Assembly (NCBI RefSeq): GCF_014180715.1 | Contig: NZ_JACEFC010000002.1 | Coordinates: 18,793 to 82,792, forward strand | Direction: 5' to 3' | Source: Nocardioides stalactiti | GTDB lineage: Bacteria > Actinomycetota > Actinomycetes > Propionibacteriales > Nocardioidaceae | DNA length: 64,000 bases | Notes under the pieces: model-generated | Told to the model about the DNA's origin: nothing | The model's input: the letters and a program-made list of their open reading frames with translations, nothing else | The model's database searches: none | Shown here: positions 55,870 through 64,000 of the stretch, one piece after another | How positions within the stretch are numbered: the stretch's first letter is position 1 | Layout: each line of letters begins with the position of its first letter | Program-made: the position numbers and the translations under genes

Positions 55870-57140
55870 CCACCGACGCTGAGCTGCCCGGACCCGAGGC
55901 CGAGGCCCCGACGGGCGCTGCGCCCTTTCAGCAGTACGACGAGCCCGTCGCGTTCCAGGACCTGGTCGGGCAGACCCACGCCGCCGCGGAGCTCAACCCG
56001 GACGCCGAGGCGGTGCTGAGCGTCGACAACCTGCGGATGTACTTCCCGATCAAGACGGCGCTGATGCGCCGGACGGTCGGGCACGTCCAGGCCGTCGACG
56101 GGGTGTCGTTCGAGGTGCCCAAGGGCGGGTCCCTCGGCCTGGTCGGGGAGTCGGGCTGTGGCAAGTCGACGACCGGTCAGCTGATCACCCGGCTCTACAA
56201 GCCGACCGGCGGCTCGATGCTGTTCGAAGGTGCCGACCTCGCCACGATGAGCGAAGGCACCCTCAAGCCGTTGCGCCGGGAGATCCAGATGATCTTCCAG
56301 GATCCCTACAGCTCGCTGAACCCGCGCCACACCGTCGGTGCGATCGTCGGAGCACCCCTGCGGATCCACAACGTGGTGCCGAAGAACAAGGTGCTCTCCC
56401 GGGTCCAGGAGCTGCTCGAGGTCGTCGGTCTGAACCCCGAGCACTACAACCGCTATCCCAACGAGTTCTCCGGCGGTCAGCGCCAGCGCATCGGCATCGC
56501 CCGCGCACTCGCCCTCCAGCCGAAGCTGATGGTGGCCGACGAGCCGGTCTCGGCCCTCGACGTGTCGATCCAGGCCCAGGTGATCAACCTCCTGCAGGAC
56601 CTGCAGAAGGAGTTCGGGATCGCGTTCCTCTTCATCGCGCACGACCTCGCGGTCGTGCGGCACTTCTGTCCCGAGGTGGCGGTGATGTATCTCGGCAAGA
56701 TCGTCGAGATCGGCGACCGGGCGAGCATCTACAGCAACGCACACCACCCCTACACGCAGGCGTTGCTGTCGGCGGTGCCGGACATCAAGCAGGCGGCGAC
56801 GGGCGGTCGGCGCGAGCGGATCCGCCTCACCGGCGACGTCCCCAGCCCGATCGACCCGCCCTCGGGGTGCCGGTTCCGGACCCGGTGCCCGATCGCGCAG
56901 GAGATCTGCACCCGGCACGAGCCGCCGCTGCTCCAGATCGGCAAGCGGCACAAGGTCGCCTGCCACTTCCCGGGCCGGCTCGGTGCTCACCCTCGTGAGC
57001 CGATCACCGCGCGTCTGCTCGGGGTCGACACCACGGGTGCTCCGGACCCGGGCGCCAGCCCGGCCACGGACCTGCGCCAGCAGCCCGGCTACGCCGACAC
57101 CTGGTTCGACCTGGACGCGAAGTCGATCGGCAGAGCCTGA
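55866..57140 (+). CDS. Oligopeptide ABC transporter ATPase (OppF/DppF type)
   Basis: 424 aa. Walker [10 protein letters not shown], signature [17 protein letters not shown], Walker [14 protein letters not shown] and the [11 protein letters not shown] tail are intact. An N-terminal extension of about 45 acidic residues precedes the domain. The TTG start overlaps the OppD stop (TTGA). Last gene of the operon. Confidence 0.94.
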   Translation: MTTDAELPGPEAEAPTGAAPFQQYDEPVAFQDLVGQTHAAAELNPDAEAVLSVDNLRMYFPIKTALMRRTVGHVQAVDGVSFEVPKGGSLGLVGESGCGKSTTGQLITRLYKPTGGSMLFEGADLATMSEGTLKPLRREIQMIFQDPYSSLNPRHTVGAIVGAPLRIHNVVPKNKVLSRVQELLEVVGLNPEHYNRYPNEFSGGQRQRIGIARALALQPKLMVADEPVSALDVSIQAQVINLLQDLQKEFGIAFLFIAHDLAVVRHFCPEVAVMYLGKIVEIGDRASIYSNAHHPYTQALLSAVPDIKQAATGGRRERIRLTGDVPSPIDPPSGCRFRTRCPIAQEICTRHEPPLLQIGKRHKVACHFPGRLGAHPREPITARLLGVDTTGAPDPGASPATDLRQQPGYADTWFDLDAKSIGRA

Positions 57141-57157
57141 ACGACGACAATGGCGGC

Positions 57158-58543
57158 GTGTCCGACGACGCGCTGTTCGATGCTCCCGACGCCGGCCGGT
57201 CCGGCGTTGGTGCCGGCACGGCCGGTGGGTCGTTGTCGGACGCCGTGCACGCGGCTGCGCCGCTGGCGGTCCGGATGCGTCCTCGGACGCTCGACGAGCT
57301 CGTCGGACAGCCGCAGCTCCGCGCACCCGGGTCCCCGCTCCGCCAGCTGATCGAGGGCGACCGGGCGATGTCGCTGCTGCTCTGGGGGCCGCCCGGCACC
57401 GGCAAGACCACGATCGCGTCGATCCTCAGCCGGCACACAGGGCGTCGCTTCGTCGAGGTCTCCGCCGTCTCGGCCGGGGTGAAGGAGGTCCGAGCGGCGA
57501 TCGACGCCGCGCGCGCCACCCTGGTCGGGTCCGGCCGCGAGACGGTGCTGTTCGTCGACGAGGTGCACCGGTTCAGCAAGGCCCAGCAGGACGCGCTCCT
57601 GCCCGGCGTCGAGAACCGCTGGGTCACCCTGGTGGCCGCGACCACCGAGAACCCGTCGTTCAGCGTCATCTCCCCGCTGCTCTCGCGCAGCCTGCTGCTC
57701 CGGCTCGAGTCGTTGACCGACGACGACGTCCGGGCGCTCCTCGAACGGGCCGCGACCGACGAGCGCGGGCTCGCGGACGGGTACGACGTGGACGCCGCGG
57801 CGCTCGACCACGTCGTCCGGCTGGCCGGCGGCGATGCCCGCCGGGCGCTGACCTACCTCGAGGCCGCTGCCGGGGCGGCCTCGCTCCAGGCGGGGGCCGG
57901 CGCCCGGCCGACGATCGACGTGGGCACCGCGGAGACGGCGGCGGACCAGGCCGCGGTGCGCTACGACCGCGACGGCGACCAGCACTACGACGTGATCAGC
58001 GCGTTCATCAAGTCGGTGCGCGGTTCCGACGCCGACGCGGCGCTGCACTACCTGGCGCGGATGCTGGAGGCGGGGGAGGACCCGCGATTCATCGCCCGTC
58101 GGCTGATGATCCTCGCGAGCGAGGACATCGGGCTGGCGGACCCGATGGCGCTCCCGACCGCCGTCGCCGCGGCCCAGACGGTCCAGCTCATCGGGATGCC
58201 GGAGGCCCAGCTGACCCTCGCGCACGCCACCATCGCGCTGGCGGTGGCACCGAAGTCCAACGCGGTGACGACCGCGATCGGGGCGGCCGTCGCCGACGTC
58301 CGGGCCGGGAAGATCGGGCAGGTCCCTCCGCACCTGCGGGATGCGCACTACGCCGGGGCGAAGAAGCTCGGCCACGGCACGTCGTACGTCTATGCCCACG
58401 ACGAGCCGTTCGGTGTGGCCGAGCAGCAGTACCTCCCGGACGTCGTCCTGGACGCGGCGTACTACCAGCCGACCGAGCTCGGCGCCGAGGCCGGAGTGAA
58501 GCAGCGGTGGGAGCGAGTTCGGCGGATCATCCGAGGCCGATAG
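57158..58543 (+). CDS. rarA: Replication-associated recombination protein RarA (MgsA/WRNIP1 family)
   Basis: 461 aa. Walker [17 protein letters not shown], Walker [21 protein letters not shown], sensor [11 protein letters not shown], and the C-terminal tetramerisation domain ([18 protein letters not shown]). It acts at stalled forks. The GTG at 57158 lies 17 nt past the transporter operon. Confidence 0.95.
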   Translation: MSDDALFDAPDAGRSGVGAGTAGGSLSDAVHAAAPLAVRMRPRTLDELVGQPQLRAPGSPLRQLIEGDRAMSLLLWGPPGTGKTTIASILSRHTGRRFVEVSAVSAGVKEVRAAIDAARATLVGSGRETVLFVDEVHRFSKAQQDALLPGVENRWVTLVAATTENPSFSVISPLLSRSLLLRLESLTDDDVRALLERAATDERGLADGYDVDAAALDHVVRLAGGDARRALTYLEAAAGAASLQAGAGARPTIDVGTAETAADQAAVRYDRDGDQHYDVISAFIKSVRGSDADAALHYLARMLEAGEDPRFIARRLMILASEDIGLADPMALPTAVAAAQTVQLIGMPEAQLTLAHATIALAVAPKSNAVTTAIGAAVADVRAGKIGQVPPHLRDAHYAGAKKLGHGTSYVYAHDEPFGVAEQQYLPDVVLDAAYYQPTELGAEAGVKQRWERVRRIIRGR

Positions 58544-58554
58544 TCTTGGGTCCC

Positions 58555-59121
58555 ATGACGAGTGCGCTGGTGGTCCCCGGGTGGTTGGCCTTCCTGACCG
58601 TCCTCGTCGTCATCGGCCTGGCCGTCGCGGTCGCGCGGCTCTCGAGCGAGCTGCGGCGCACCCGCGAGCAGGGCGAGGAGGTCCTCTCCAACGCGGCCGC
58701 CGACGTCGACGCCCTCCGCGAGGAGCTCGACGCGCTCCAGGCCCAGCTCCTGGAGGAGGCCCAGCAGCTGGAGGAGGCGCGCCGCACGCTGCGGCTCTCC
58801 GACCTCACGATCGTCGACGACAAGGACTACGTCATCACCCAGCTGGGGCAGCGCAAGGCAGCCGGAGGGCCGTTGGCCCTGGTGCCGACCGTCCCCGGCC
58901 CGGTCTTCGTCGACATCCTGCTGCGGGAGAGCCTGGTCCGCACCGCCTCGTTGGCGGCCGGCCTGCGCCGAGCGATGGCCCCGGAGGTCCGCAACCGGAT
59001 CCGCTTCGAGATGAAGCGTGAGGTCAAGCGTTCCCGCAAGCAGCGCAAGGTCGACACCAAGCAGGCTGTGCGCGAGTGGGAGGCACGCCAGCGAGCGGCG
59101 CTCCCGGAAGTGACGCGATGA
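58555..59121 (+). CDS. Membrane-anchored coiled-coil protein
   Basis: 188 aa, not recognised. One N-terminal helix (WLAFLTVLVVIGLAVAVARL), a coiled coil (about 28-85, QQLEEARRTL), then a basic C-terminal region (FEMKREVKRSRKQRKVDTKQ). The ATG at 58555 follows TAGTCT (58541-58546) by 8 nt. It lies 10 nt before the DUF6167 gene and may be co-transcribed with alaS; a DUF948-type gene often occupies this place in other actinobacteria. Confidence 0.75.
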   Translation: MTSALVVPGWLAFLTVLVVIGLAVAVARLSSELRRTREQGEEVLSNAAADVDALREELDALQAQLLEEAQQLEEARRTLRLSDLTIVDDKDYVITQLGQRKAAGGPLALVPTVPGPVFVDILLRESLVRTASLAAGLRRAMAPEVRNRIRFEMKREVKRSRKQRKVDTKQAVREWEARQRAALPEVTR

Positions 59122-59131
59122 GGCAACACCC

Positions 59132-59398
59132 GTGAGGCGGGGCCTCTGGTTCGTCGCCGGAGCCGCCGCCGGCGTCTACGGCGTCGTCAAGGCCCAGCGG
59201 GTCGCCGAGGCGTTCACCCCCGACGGGATGAAGGACCGCGCCAGCGCCGCGTCGCTGGGCGCCCGGATGTTCCGGGACGAGTTCCACCAAGGCATGGTCG
59301 ACTCCGAGAACCACCTGCGGCAGCGTTATGAGGTCGCCGCCGCACGCCACCGGGCACTAGCGTCCGGTGGCGGACCCACCGAGAGAGGCAACGACTGA
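59132..59398 (+). CDS. DUF6167 family protein
   Basis: 88 aa. [20 protein letters not shown], a short membrane helix, and [12 protein letters not shown] match the family that precedes alaS in actinobacteria. Function unknown. GTG start; its TGA overlaps the alaS ATG (TGATG). Confidence 0.85.
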   Translation: MRRGLWFVAGAAAGVYGVVKAQRVAEAFTPDGMKDRASAASLGARMFRDEFHQGMVDSENHLRQRYEVAAARHRALASGGGPTERGND

Positions 59399-62103
59399 TG
59401 GACAGCGGCTTGAGCACCGCGGAGATCCGCACGCGGTTCCTGGCGCACTTCGAGGCGGCCGGGCACACCCCTGTCCCGTCGGCGTCGCTGCTCCTCGACG
59501 ACCCGAACCTGCTGTTCGTCAACGCGGGCATGGTCCCGTTCAAGCCCTACTTCCTCGGCCAGGAGACCCCGCCGTACGAGCGGGCGACGAGCGTCCAGAA
59601 GTGCATCCGCACGCCTGACATCGAGGACGTCGGCAAGACCACCCGGCACGGCACGTTCTTCGAGATGTGCGGCAACTTCTCGTTCGGCGACTACTTCAAG
59701 GCCGGCGCGATCGAGCTGGCGTGGGACCTGGTGACCAAGTCCGTCGCCGACGGCGGGTTCGGCCTCGAGGAGGGCCGGCTGTGGCCGTCGATCCTGCACG
59801 GGGACGACGAGGCGCTCGAGCACTGGATGCAGGTCACCGGCTTGCCCGCGGAGCGGATCGTCAAGCTCGGCAAGCGCGAGAACTACTGGTCGATGGGCGT
59901 CCCCGGCCCCGGTGGACCGTGCTCGGAGATCCTCTACGACCGCGGCCCGTCGTACGGCCCGGACGGCGAGTTCGCCACCACCGAGCGGCTCGCGATGCCG
60001 ACCGAGCTCGAGGACCGCTACCTCGAGATCTGGAACCTGGTCTTCATGCAGGACGAGCTCTCCGCCGTCCGCAGCAAGGAGGACTTCGACATCGCGGGGT
60101 CCCTGCCGAAGAAGAACATCGACACCGGCATGGGTCTCGAGCGCGTCGCCTTCCTGCTCCAGGGCAAGGAGAACATGTACGAGATCGACGTCATGTTCCC
60201 CGTGATCGAGAAGGCCGAGCAGCTCACCGGCAAGAAGTACGGCGCGAACCCGGCCGACGACGTCCGGTTCCGGGTCATCGCCGACCACATCCGCTCCTCG
60301 ATGATGCTCATCAACGACGGCGTCACGCCGGGCAACGAAGGCCGCGGCTACGTGCTGCGCCGGCTCGCCCGGCGCGTGGTCCGATCGGTCCGGCTGCTCG
60401 GCTACGAGGACCCCTGCCTCCCCGAGCTGCTCCCCGTCAGCCGCGACAAGATGGGGGAGACCTACACCGACCTGCTCACCAACTGGGAGCGGATCTCGAC
60501 GGTCGCCTACGCCGAGGAGGACGCGTTCCGCGCGACCCTCAAGTCGGGCACCAGCATCTTCGACCTCGCCGCGGGTGAGGTGAAGACCTCCGGTGGGACC
60601 GTGTTCTCCGGTGACAAGGCGTTCCAGCTCCACGACACCTATGGCTTCCCGATCGACCTCACCCTCGAGATGGCCGCCGAGAAGGGGCTCCAGGTCGACG
60701 AGGAAGGCTTCCGCCGCCTCATGACCGAGCAGCGGGAGCGGGCCAAGGCCGACGCGAAGGCCAAGAAGGGCTCGCACCGCAACACCGACTCCTACCGGGC
60801 GATCGCCGACGGTCTCGGCCGGTCGGTCGAGTTCACCGGCTATGACACGGTCGTCGACGAGGGCACCGTGCGCGGCATCGTCGTCGACGGCGCGGTCGTC
60901 GGCTCCGCCCAGCAGGGCGACGAGGTCGAGCTGGTCCTCGACCGCACGCCGTTCTATGCCGAGGGCGGCGGCCAGCTCTCCGACCAGGGCGTCATCGAGC
61001 TGGCGAACGGCGCTGTCCTCGAGGTCCGTGACGTCCAGTCGCCGATCTCCGGCCTGGTCGTCCACAAGGTGAAGGTGCTCGCGGGCGAGGTCGCGGCCGG
61101 CGTCGCCGGCCAGGCCAAGGTCGACACCGAGCGTCGGCTGGCGATCTCGCGGTCGCACACCGCCACCCACATGGTCCACAAGGCGTTCCGCGAGGCGCTC
61201 GGCGAGACCGCGACGCAGGCGGGTTCGGAGAACTCCCCGGGGCGCTTCCGGTTCGACTTCTCGGCCACGGGTGCGGTGCCCGCGTCGGTGATGGCCGACG
61301 TCGAGGCGCGCGTCAACGCGGTCGTCCTCGACGACCTCGCCGTGCAGGCCGAGGTGATGACCCAGAAGGAGGCCGTCGCGTCCGGCGCGATGGCCCTCTT
61401 CGGCGAGAAGTACGGCGACCAGGTGCGGGTCGTCTCCGTGGGCGACTGGGCGCGGGAGCTCTGCGGCGGCACGCACGCCCAGAGCTCGGGCCGCCTCGGC
61501 GTCATCAAGCTCCTCGGCGAGGCGTCGATCGGCTCCGGGGTGCGTCGGGTCGAGGCGCTCGTCGGCACCGACGCCTACCAGTTCCTCGCGCGCGAGCACC
61601 TGCTCGTCGCGCAGCTCGCCGAGACCCTGAAGGCGCGGCCGGAGGACCTGCCGGAGCGCGTCAACGACCTGGTCGAGAAGCTGCGGGTCGCGGAGAAGGA
61701 GATCGAGAAGGTCCGGATGGGCCAGCTCCTCGCCGGGGGTGCTGCCCTCGCCGCGGGTGCCGTGGAGGTCAACGGCGTCAACGTCGTCGCCCACCACGTC
61801 GACGGGGCCGGCGGCGGCGACGTCCGTACGCTCGCCCTCGACGTCCGCGGGCGGCTGCCCGGCGACGCCCCGGGTGTCGCGGTCGTCATCGGCGTGGCTA
61901 ACGGCAAGGTCTCGGTCGTCGCAGCGGTCAACGACGCCGGCCGGGCGCGCGGCGTGTCTGCCAACGAGCTCGTCCGCGCGGTCGCGCCGTTCGTCGACGG
62001 CCGCGGCGGCGGCAAGGACGACGTGGCCCAGGGCGGCGGGACCGACGCGACGCGGATCTCCGAGGCGCTCGCCGCGGTGACCGCTGCGGTCGCCGGGTCC
62101 TAG
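59398..62103 (+). CDS. alaS: Alanyl-tRNA synthetase
   Basis: 901 aa. Catalytic core with [15 protein letters not shown] and [15 protein letters not shown], editing domain with [10 protein letters not shown] and [13 protein letters not shown] (zinc-binding H...H, C...H), and a C-terminal C-Ala domain (about 760-901). Coupled to DUF6167 upstream; ruvX follows 3 nt after the stop. Confidence 0.97.
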   Translation: MDSGLSTAEIRTRFLAHFEAAGHTPVPSASLLLDDPNLLFVNAGMVPFKPYFLGQETPPYERATSVQKCIRTPDIEDVGKTTRHGTFFEMCGNFSFGDYFKAGAIELAWDLVTKSVADGGFGLEEGRLWPSILHGDDEALEHWMQVTGLPAERIVKLGKRENYWSMGVPGPGGPCSEILYDRGPSYGPDGEFATTERLAMPTELEDRYLEIWNLVFMQDELSAVRSKEDFDIAGSLPKKNIDTGMGLERVAFLLQGKENMYEIDVMFPVIEKAEQLTGKKYGANPADDVRFRVIADHIRSSMMLINDGVTPGNEGRGYVLRRLARRVVRSVRLLGYEDPCLPELLPVSRDKMGETYTDLLTNWERISTVAYAEEDAFRATLKSGTSIFDLAAGEVKTSGGTVFSGDKAFQLHDTYGFPIDLTLEMAAEKGLQVDEEGFRRLMTEQRERAKADAKAKKGSHRNTDSYRAIADGLGRSVEFTGYDTVVDEGTVRGIVVDGAVVGSAQQGDEVELVLDRTPFYAEGGGQLSDQGVIELANGAVLEVRDVQSPISGLVVHKVKVLAGEVAAGVAGQAKVDTERRLAISRSHTATHMVHKAFREALGETATQAGSENSPGRFRFDFSATGAVPASVMADVEARVNAVVLDDLAVQAEVMTQKEAVASGAMALFGEKYGDQVRVVSVGDWARELCGGTHAQSSGRLGVIKLLGEASIGSGVRRVEALVGTDAYQFLAREHLLVAQLAETLKARPEDLPERVNDLVEKLRVAEKEIEKVRMGQLLAGGAALAAGAVEVNGVNVVAHHVDGAGGGDVRTLALDVRGRLPGDAPGVAVVIGVANGKVSVVAAVNDAGRARGVSANELVRAVAPFVDGRGGGKDDVAQGGGTDATRISEALAAVTAAVAGS

Positions 62104-62106
62104 ACC

Positions 62107-62607
62107 GTGCGGCGGGGTGTGCGCCTCGGCGTCGACCCGGGCGACGCCCGGATCGGCGTCGCGCGCAGCGACCCGTCCGGGATCCTGGCGACGCCCGTGG
62201 AGACGGTACGACGGGGCAAGGGCGACCTGCGCCGGTTGAAGCAGCTGGTCGTGGCCGAGGAGGCTGTCGAGGTCGTCGTGGGCCTGCCGCGCTCGATGTC
62301 GGGCACCGAGGGCCCGGCGGCGGTGAAGACCCGGCTGTTCGCCCGCCTGTTGGCCGAGCGCGTCGCGCCGGTCCCGGTGCGGCTGGTCGACGAGCGCCTC
62401 ACGACCGTGACGGCGGAGGCTATGCTCCGCGATCAGCGCAAGGGACAGCATCGGCGCGCCGTGGTCGACCAGGTCGCGGCCGTCGTGATCCTGCAGCACG
62501 CGCTCGACACCGAGCGGGGGACGGGCACCCCGCCGGGCGAGGTGGTCGCGCTGGTAGAAACCGGGGACGCCCCCCAGGGCAACGACGTCGAGGAGACGCA
62601 TGAGTGA
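62107..62607 (+). CDS. ruvX: Holliday junction resolvase-like protein RuvX (YqgF)
   Basis: 166 aa. RLGVDPGDARIGVARSDP is the RNase H-fold start, VVVGLPRSMSGTEG and LVDERLTTVTAEAML the later motifs. YqgF proteins act in 16S rRNA 5' maturation. It overlaps mltG by 8 nt. Confidence 0.94.
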   Translation: MRRGVRLGVDPGDARIGVARSDPSGILATPVETVRRGKGDLRRLKQLVVAEEAVEVVVGLPRSMSGTEGPAAVKTRLFARLLAERVAPVPVRLVDERLTTVTAEAMLRDQRKGQHRRAVVDQVAAVVILQHALDTERGTGTPPGEVVALVETGDAPQGNDVEETHE

Positions 62608-63742
62608 CGAGTACGTCCTGACCGAGGACGCGACGCGCGGCCAGCGACGGCGCAAGCGCCGCTTCTCGGGCTGCCTGCCGATGCTCGTGTTCGTGGTGAT
62701 CGCCGGCGTGCTCATCGCTGCGGCGGCCAACTACGTGGTGCGGCCGTGGTTCGAGGACCTCTTCGGCGAGGCCGAGGACTACCCGGGCCCGGGCAAGGGC
62801 CAGGTCATGTTCGTCGTCGACCCCGGGCAGACGATCAAGTCGATGGGCGACGAGCTCGAGGAGCTCGGCGTCGTGGCGTCCTCCGAGGCGTTCGTCGACG
62901 CCGCGTCGTCCAACGACGGCGCGACCGGGATCCAGGCGGGCAGCTACGTGCTCAAGAAGGAGATGAAGGCCTCCGACGTCGTCGACGTCCTGGTCGACCC
63001 CGGCAACCTCGCCCAGGACACGGTGACGATCCCCGAGGGCCTGCGGGTGGCGGACGTGGTGGACCGGATCGCCGAGGCGACCGACTTCAAGAAGAAGGCG
63101 ATCCGTGCCGCGCTCGCGGACACGGCGATGCTCGGTCTGCCGGACTACGCCCGGGGCAACCCGGAGGGCTACCTCTTCCCCGCCACCTACGTCGTGACGC
63201 CGCAGGACACGGCTGCGACCCTCGTCAAGGGCATGGTCGAGCGCTGGGAGCAGGCCGCTGCCGACCTCGACCTCGAGGCCGCCGCCGAGGAGATCGGCTA
63301 CACCCCCCACGAGGTGATGACGGTCGCGGCGCTGGTCGAGGCGGAGGGACGCGGGTCCGACATGCCCAAGATCGCCCGGGTGGTCTACAACCGCGTCGAG
63401 AACCCCGGCACCGCCGGTCAGGCCGGCTTCCTGCAGATCGACGCCACCGTCGACTTCGCGCTGGGCCGCCCGTTGACCGTCGGCCTCACCCAGGAGGAGC
63501 GGGAGACCGCGCCCGGCCCCTACAACACCTTCACCAACAAGGGCCTGCCGCCCGGCCCGATCGGCAACCCGGGCGAGGACGCGATCCGCGCGGCGCTCAA
63601 CCCCAAGAACGGTGACTGGTACTACTACGTGACGGTCAACCTGCGGACCGGCAAGACGAAGTTCGCGGAGTCCTACGAGGAGTTCCTGCAGTACCAGGCC
63701 GAGCTCCGGGAGTACTGCGACACCCAGTCCCGCGCCTGCTGA
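62600..63742 (+). CDS. mltG: Endolytic transglycosylase MltG
   Basis: 380 aa. A basic cytosolic start (TRGQRRRKRRFSG), one membrane helix (LPMLVFVVIAGVLIAA), a LysM-like segment and the YceG domain with the catalytic Glu in VAALVEAEGRG and TYNTFTNKGLPPGPI-like GPYNTFTNKGLPPGPIGNPG. It ends growing glycan strands. Conserved alaS-ruvX-mltG-aroE order. Confidence 0.94.
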   Translation: MSDEYVLTEDATRGQRRRKRRFSGCLPMLVFVVIAGVLIAAAANYVVRPWFEDLFGEAEDYPGPGKGQVMFVVDPGQTIKSMGDELEELGVVASSEAFVDAASSNDGATGIQAGSYVLKKEMKASDVVDVLVDPGNLAQDTVTIPEGLRVADVVDRIAEATDFKKKAIRAALADTAMLGLPDYARGNPEGYLFPATYVVTPQDTAATLVKGMVERWEQAAADLDLEAAAEEIGYTPHEVMTVAALVEAEGRGSDMPKIARVVYNRVENPGTAGQAGFLQIDATVDFALGRPLTVGLTQEERETAPGPYNTFTNKGLPPGPIGNPGEDAIRAALNPKNGDWYYYVTVNLRTGKTKFAESYEEFLQYQAELREYCDTQSRAC

Positions 63743-63758
63743 GGGCGGCGATCTCCTC

Positions 63759-64000
63759 ATGGTGAAGTGCGCGGTGCTCGGCGATCCGATCGCCCACTCG
63801 CTGTCGCCCGTCCTGCACACGACCGGCTACGCGGCGGTCGGGCTCGACTGGGACTACGAGGCGGTCCGGGTGACCGCCGGCGACCTGTCGGGCTTCGTGC
63901 GCGGACTCGGGGCCGAGTGGCGCGGCCTGTCGGTCACCGCGCCCCTCAAGCGCGAGGCACTGGTGCTCGCCGACGTCGTGAGCCCCCGGGCCCGCCTCGT
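63759..64000 (+). CDS. aroE: Shikimate dehydrogenase, 3' truncated by the window
   Basis: 80 codons are visible. VLGDPIAHSLSPVLHT is the shikimate-binding motif and GLSVTAPLKREAL holds the catalytic Lys. It reduces 3-dehydroshikimate with NADPH. The ATG at 63759 and the GTG at 63762 are both possible starts; the gene begins 16 nt after mltG. Confidence 0.93.
   Translation, partial: MVKCAVLGDPIAHSLSPVLHTTGYAAVGLDWDYEAVRVTAGDLSGFVRGLGAEWRGLSVTAPLKREALVLADVVSPRARL

Overview
The window comes from a high-GC actinobacterial chromosome, most likely Nocardioides or a close Nocardioidaceae relative. The clues are the codon usage, the conserved actinobacterial order thrS-HIT-pgsA-pdxS-pdxT-yebC-ruvCAB-yajC-secD-secF-apt-relA, a DUF6167-type protein before alaS, GTG/TTG starts, and many leaderless promoters (TANNNT ending 6-8 nt before the start codon). 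No integrase, transposase, phage module or CRISPR array was seen. This is mostly core chromosome with a few accessory insertions.

1-14.1 kb: a partial HipA-like kinase with its DUF3037 partner. Then an assimilatory sulfur operon on the minus strand (leader peptide, sulfite reductase, a 52-aa zinc ribbon, cysH, a CbiX-type chelatase) divergent from glyA. Next an APH-like kinase, a CitA/DcuS-CitB two-component system divergent from a DctA-type dicarboxylate carrier, a YihY membrane protein, a K+ channel with an RCK domain, and a TetR regulator.

14.1-23.5 kb: a Tat-type flavin amine oxidase, a beta-propeller secreted protein, a 70-aa gene behind a LexA-like box, an NTF2-like protein, an FKBP lipoprotein, tRNA-Gly/Cys/Val, an aminodeoxychorismate lyase-like protein, a second tRNA-Val, a secreted repeat protein, and a GT2/GT-C pair for polyprenyl-phosphate-sugar glycosylation.

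23.5-45.3 kb: thrS, a GH25-like lipoprotein, TetR, HIT, a mycothiol-dependent isomerase-like protein with TetR, the phosphatidylinositol-phosphate synthase candidate and pdxS. A five-gene SipW-type signal peptidase/substrate operon and a lipoprotein then separate pdxS from pdxT. After that come yebC, ruvCAB (with a LexA-like box), yajC-secD-secF, apt and relA.

45.3-64 kb: a repeat-built inverted structure between relA and a DUF349 gene, then an MBL-fold hydrolase, hisS-aspS, a complete oligopeptide ABC transporter, rarA, a coiled-coil membrane protein, DUF6167, alaS, ruvX, mltG and the start of aroE.

Most accessory-looking material concerns the cell surface: signal peptidases with their own substrates, the amine oxidase, glycosyltransferases and lipoproteins. 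The most unusual item is a signal peptidase I (34105-35106) whose C-terminus carries a segment matching the N-termini of the exported proteins beside it.
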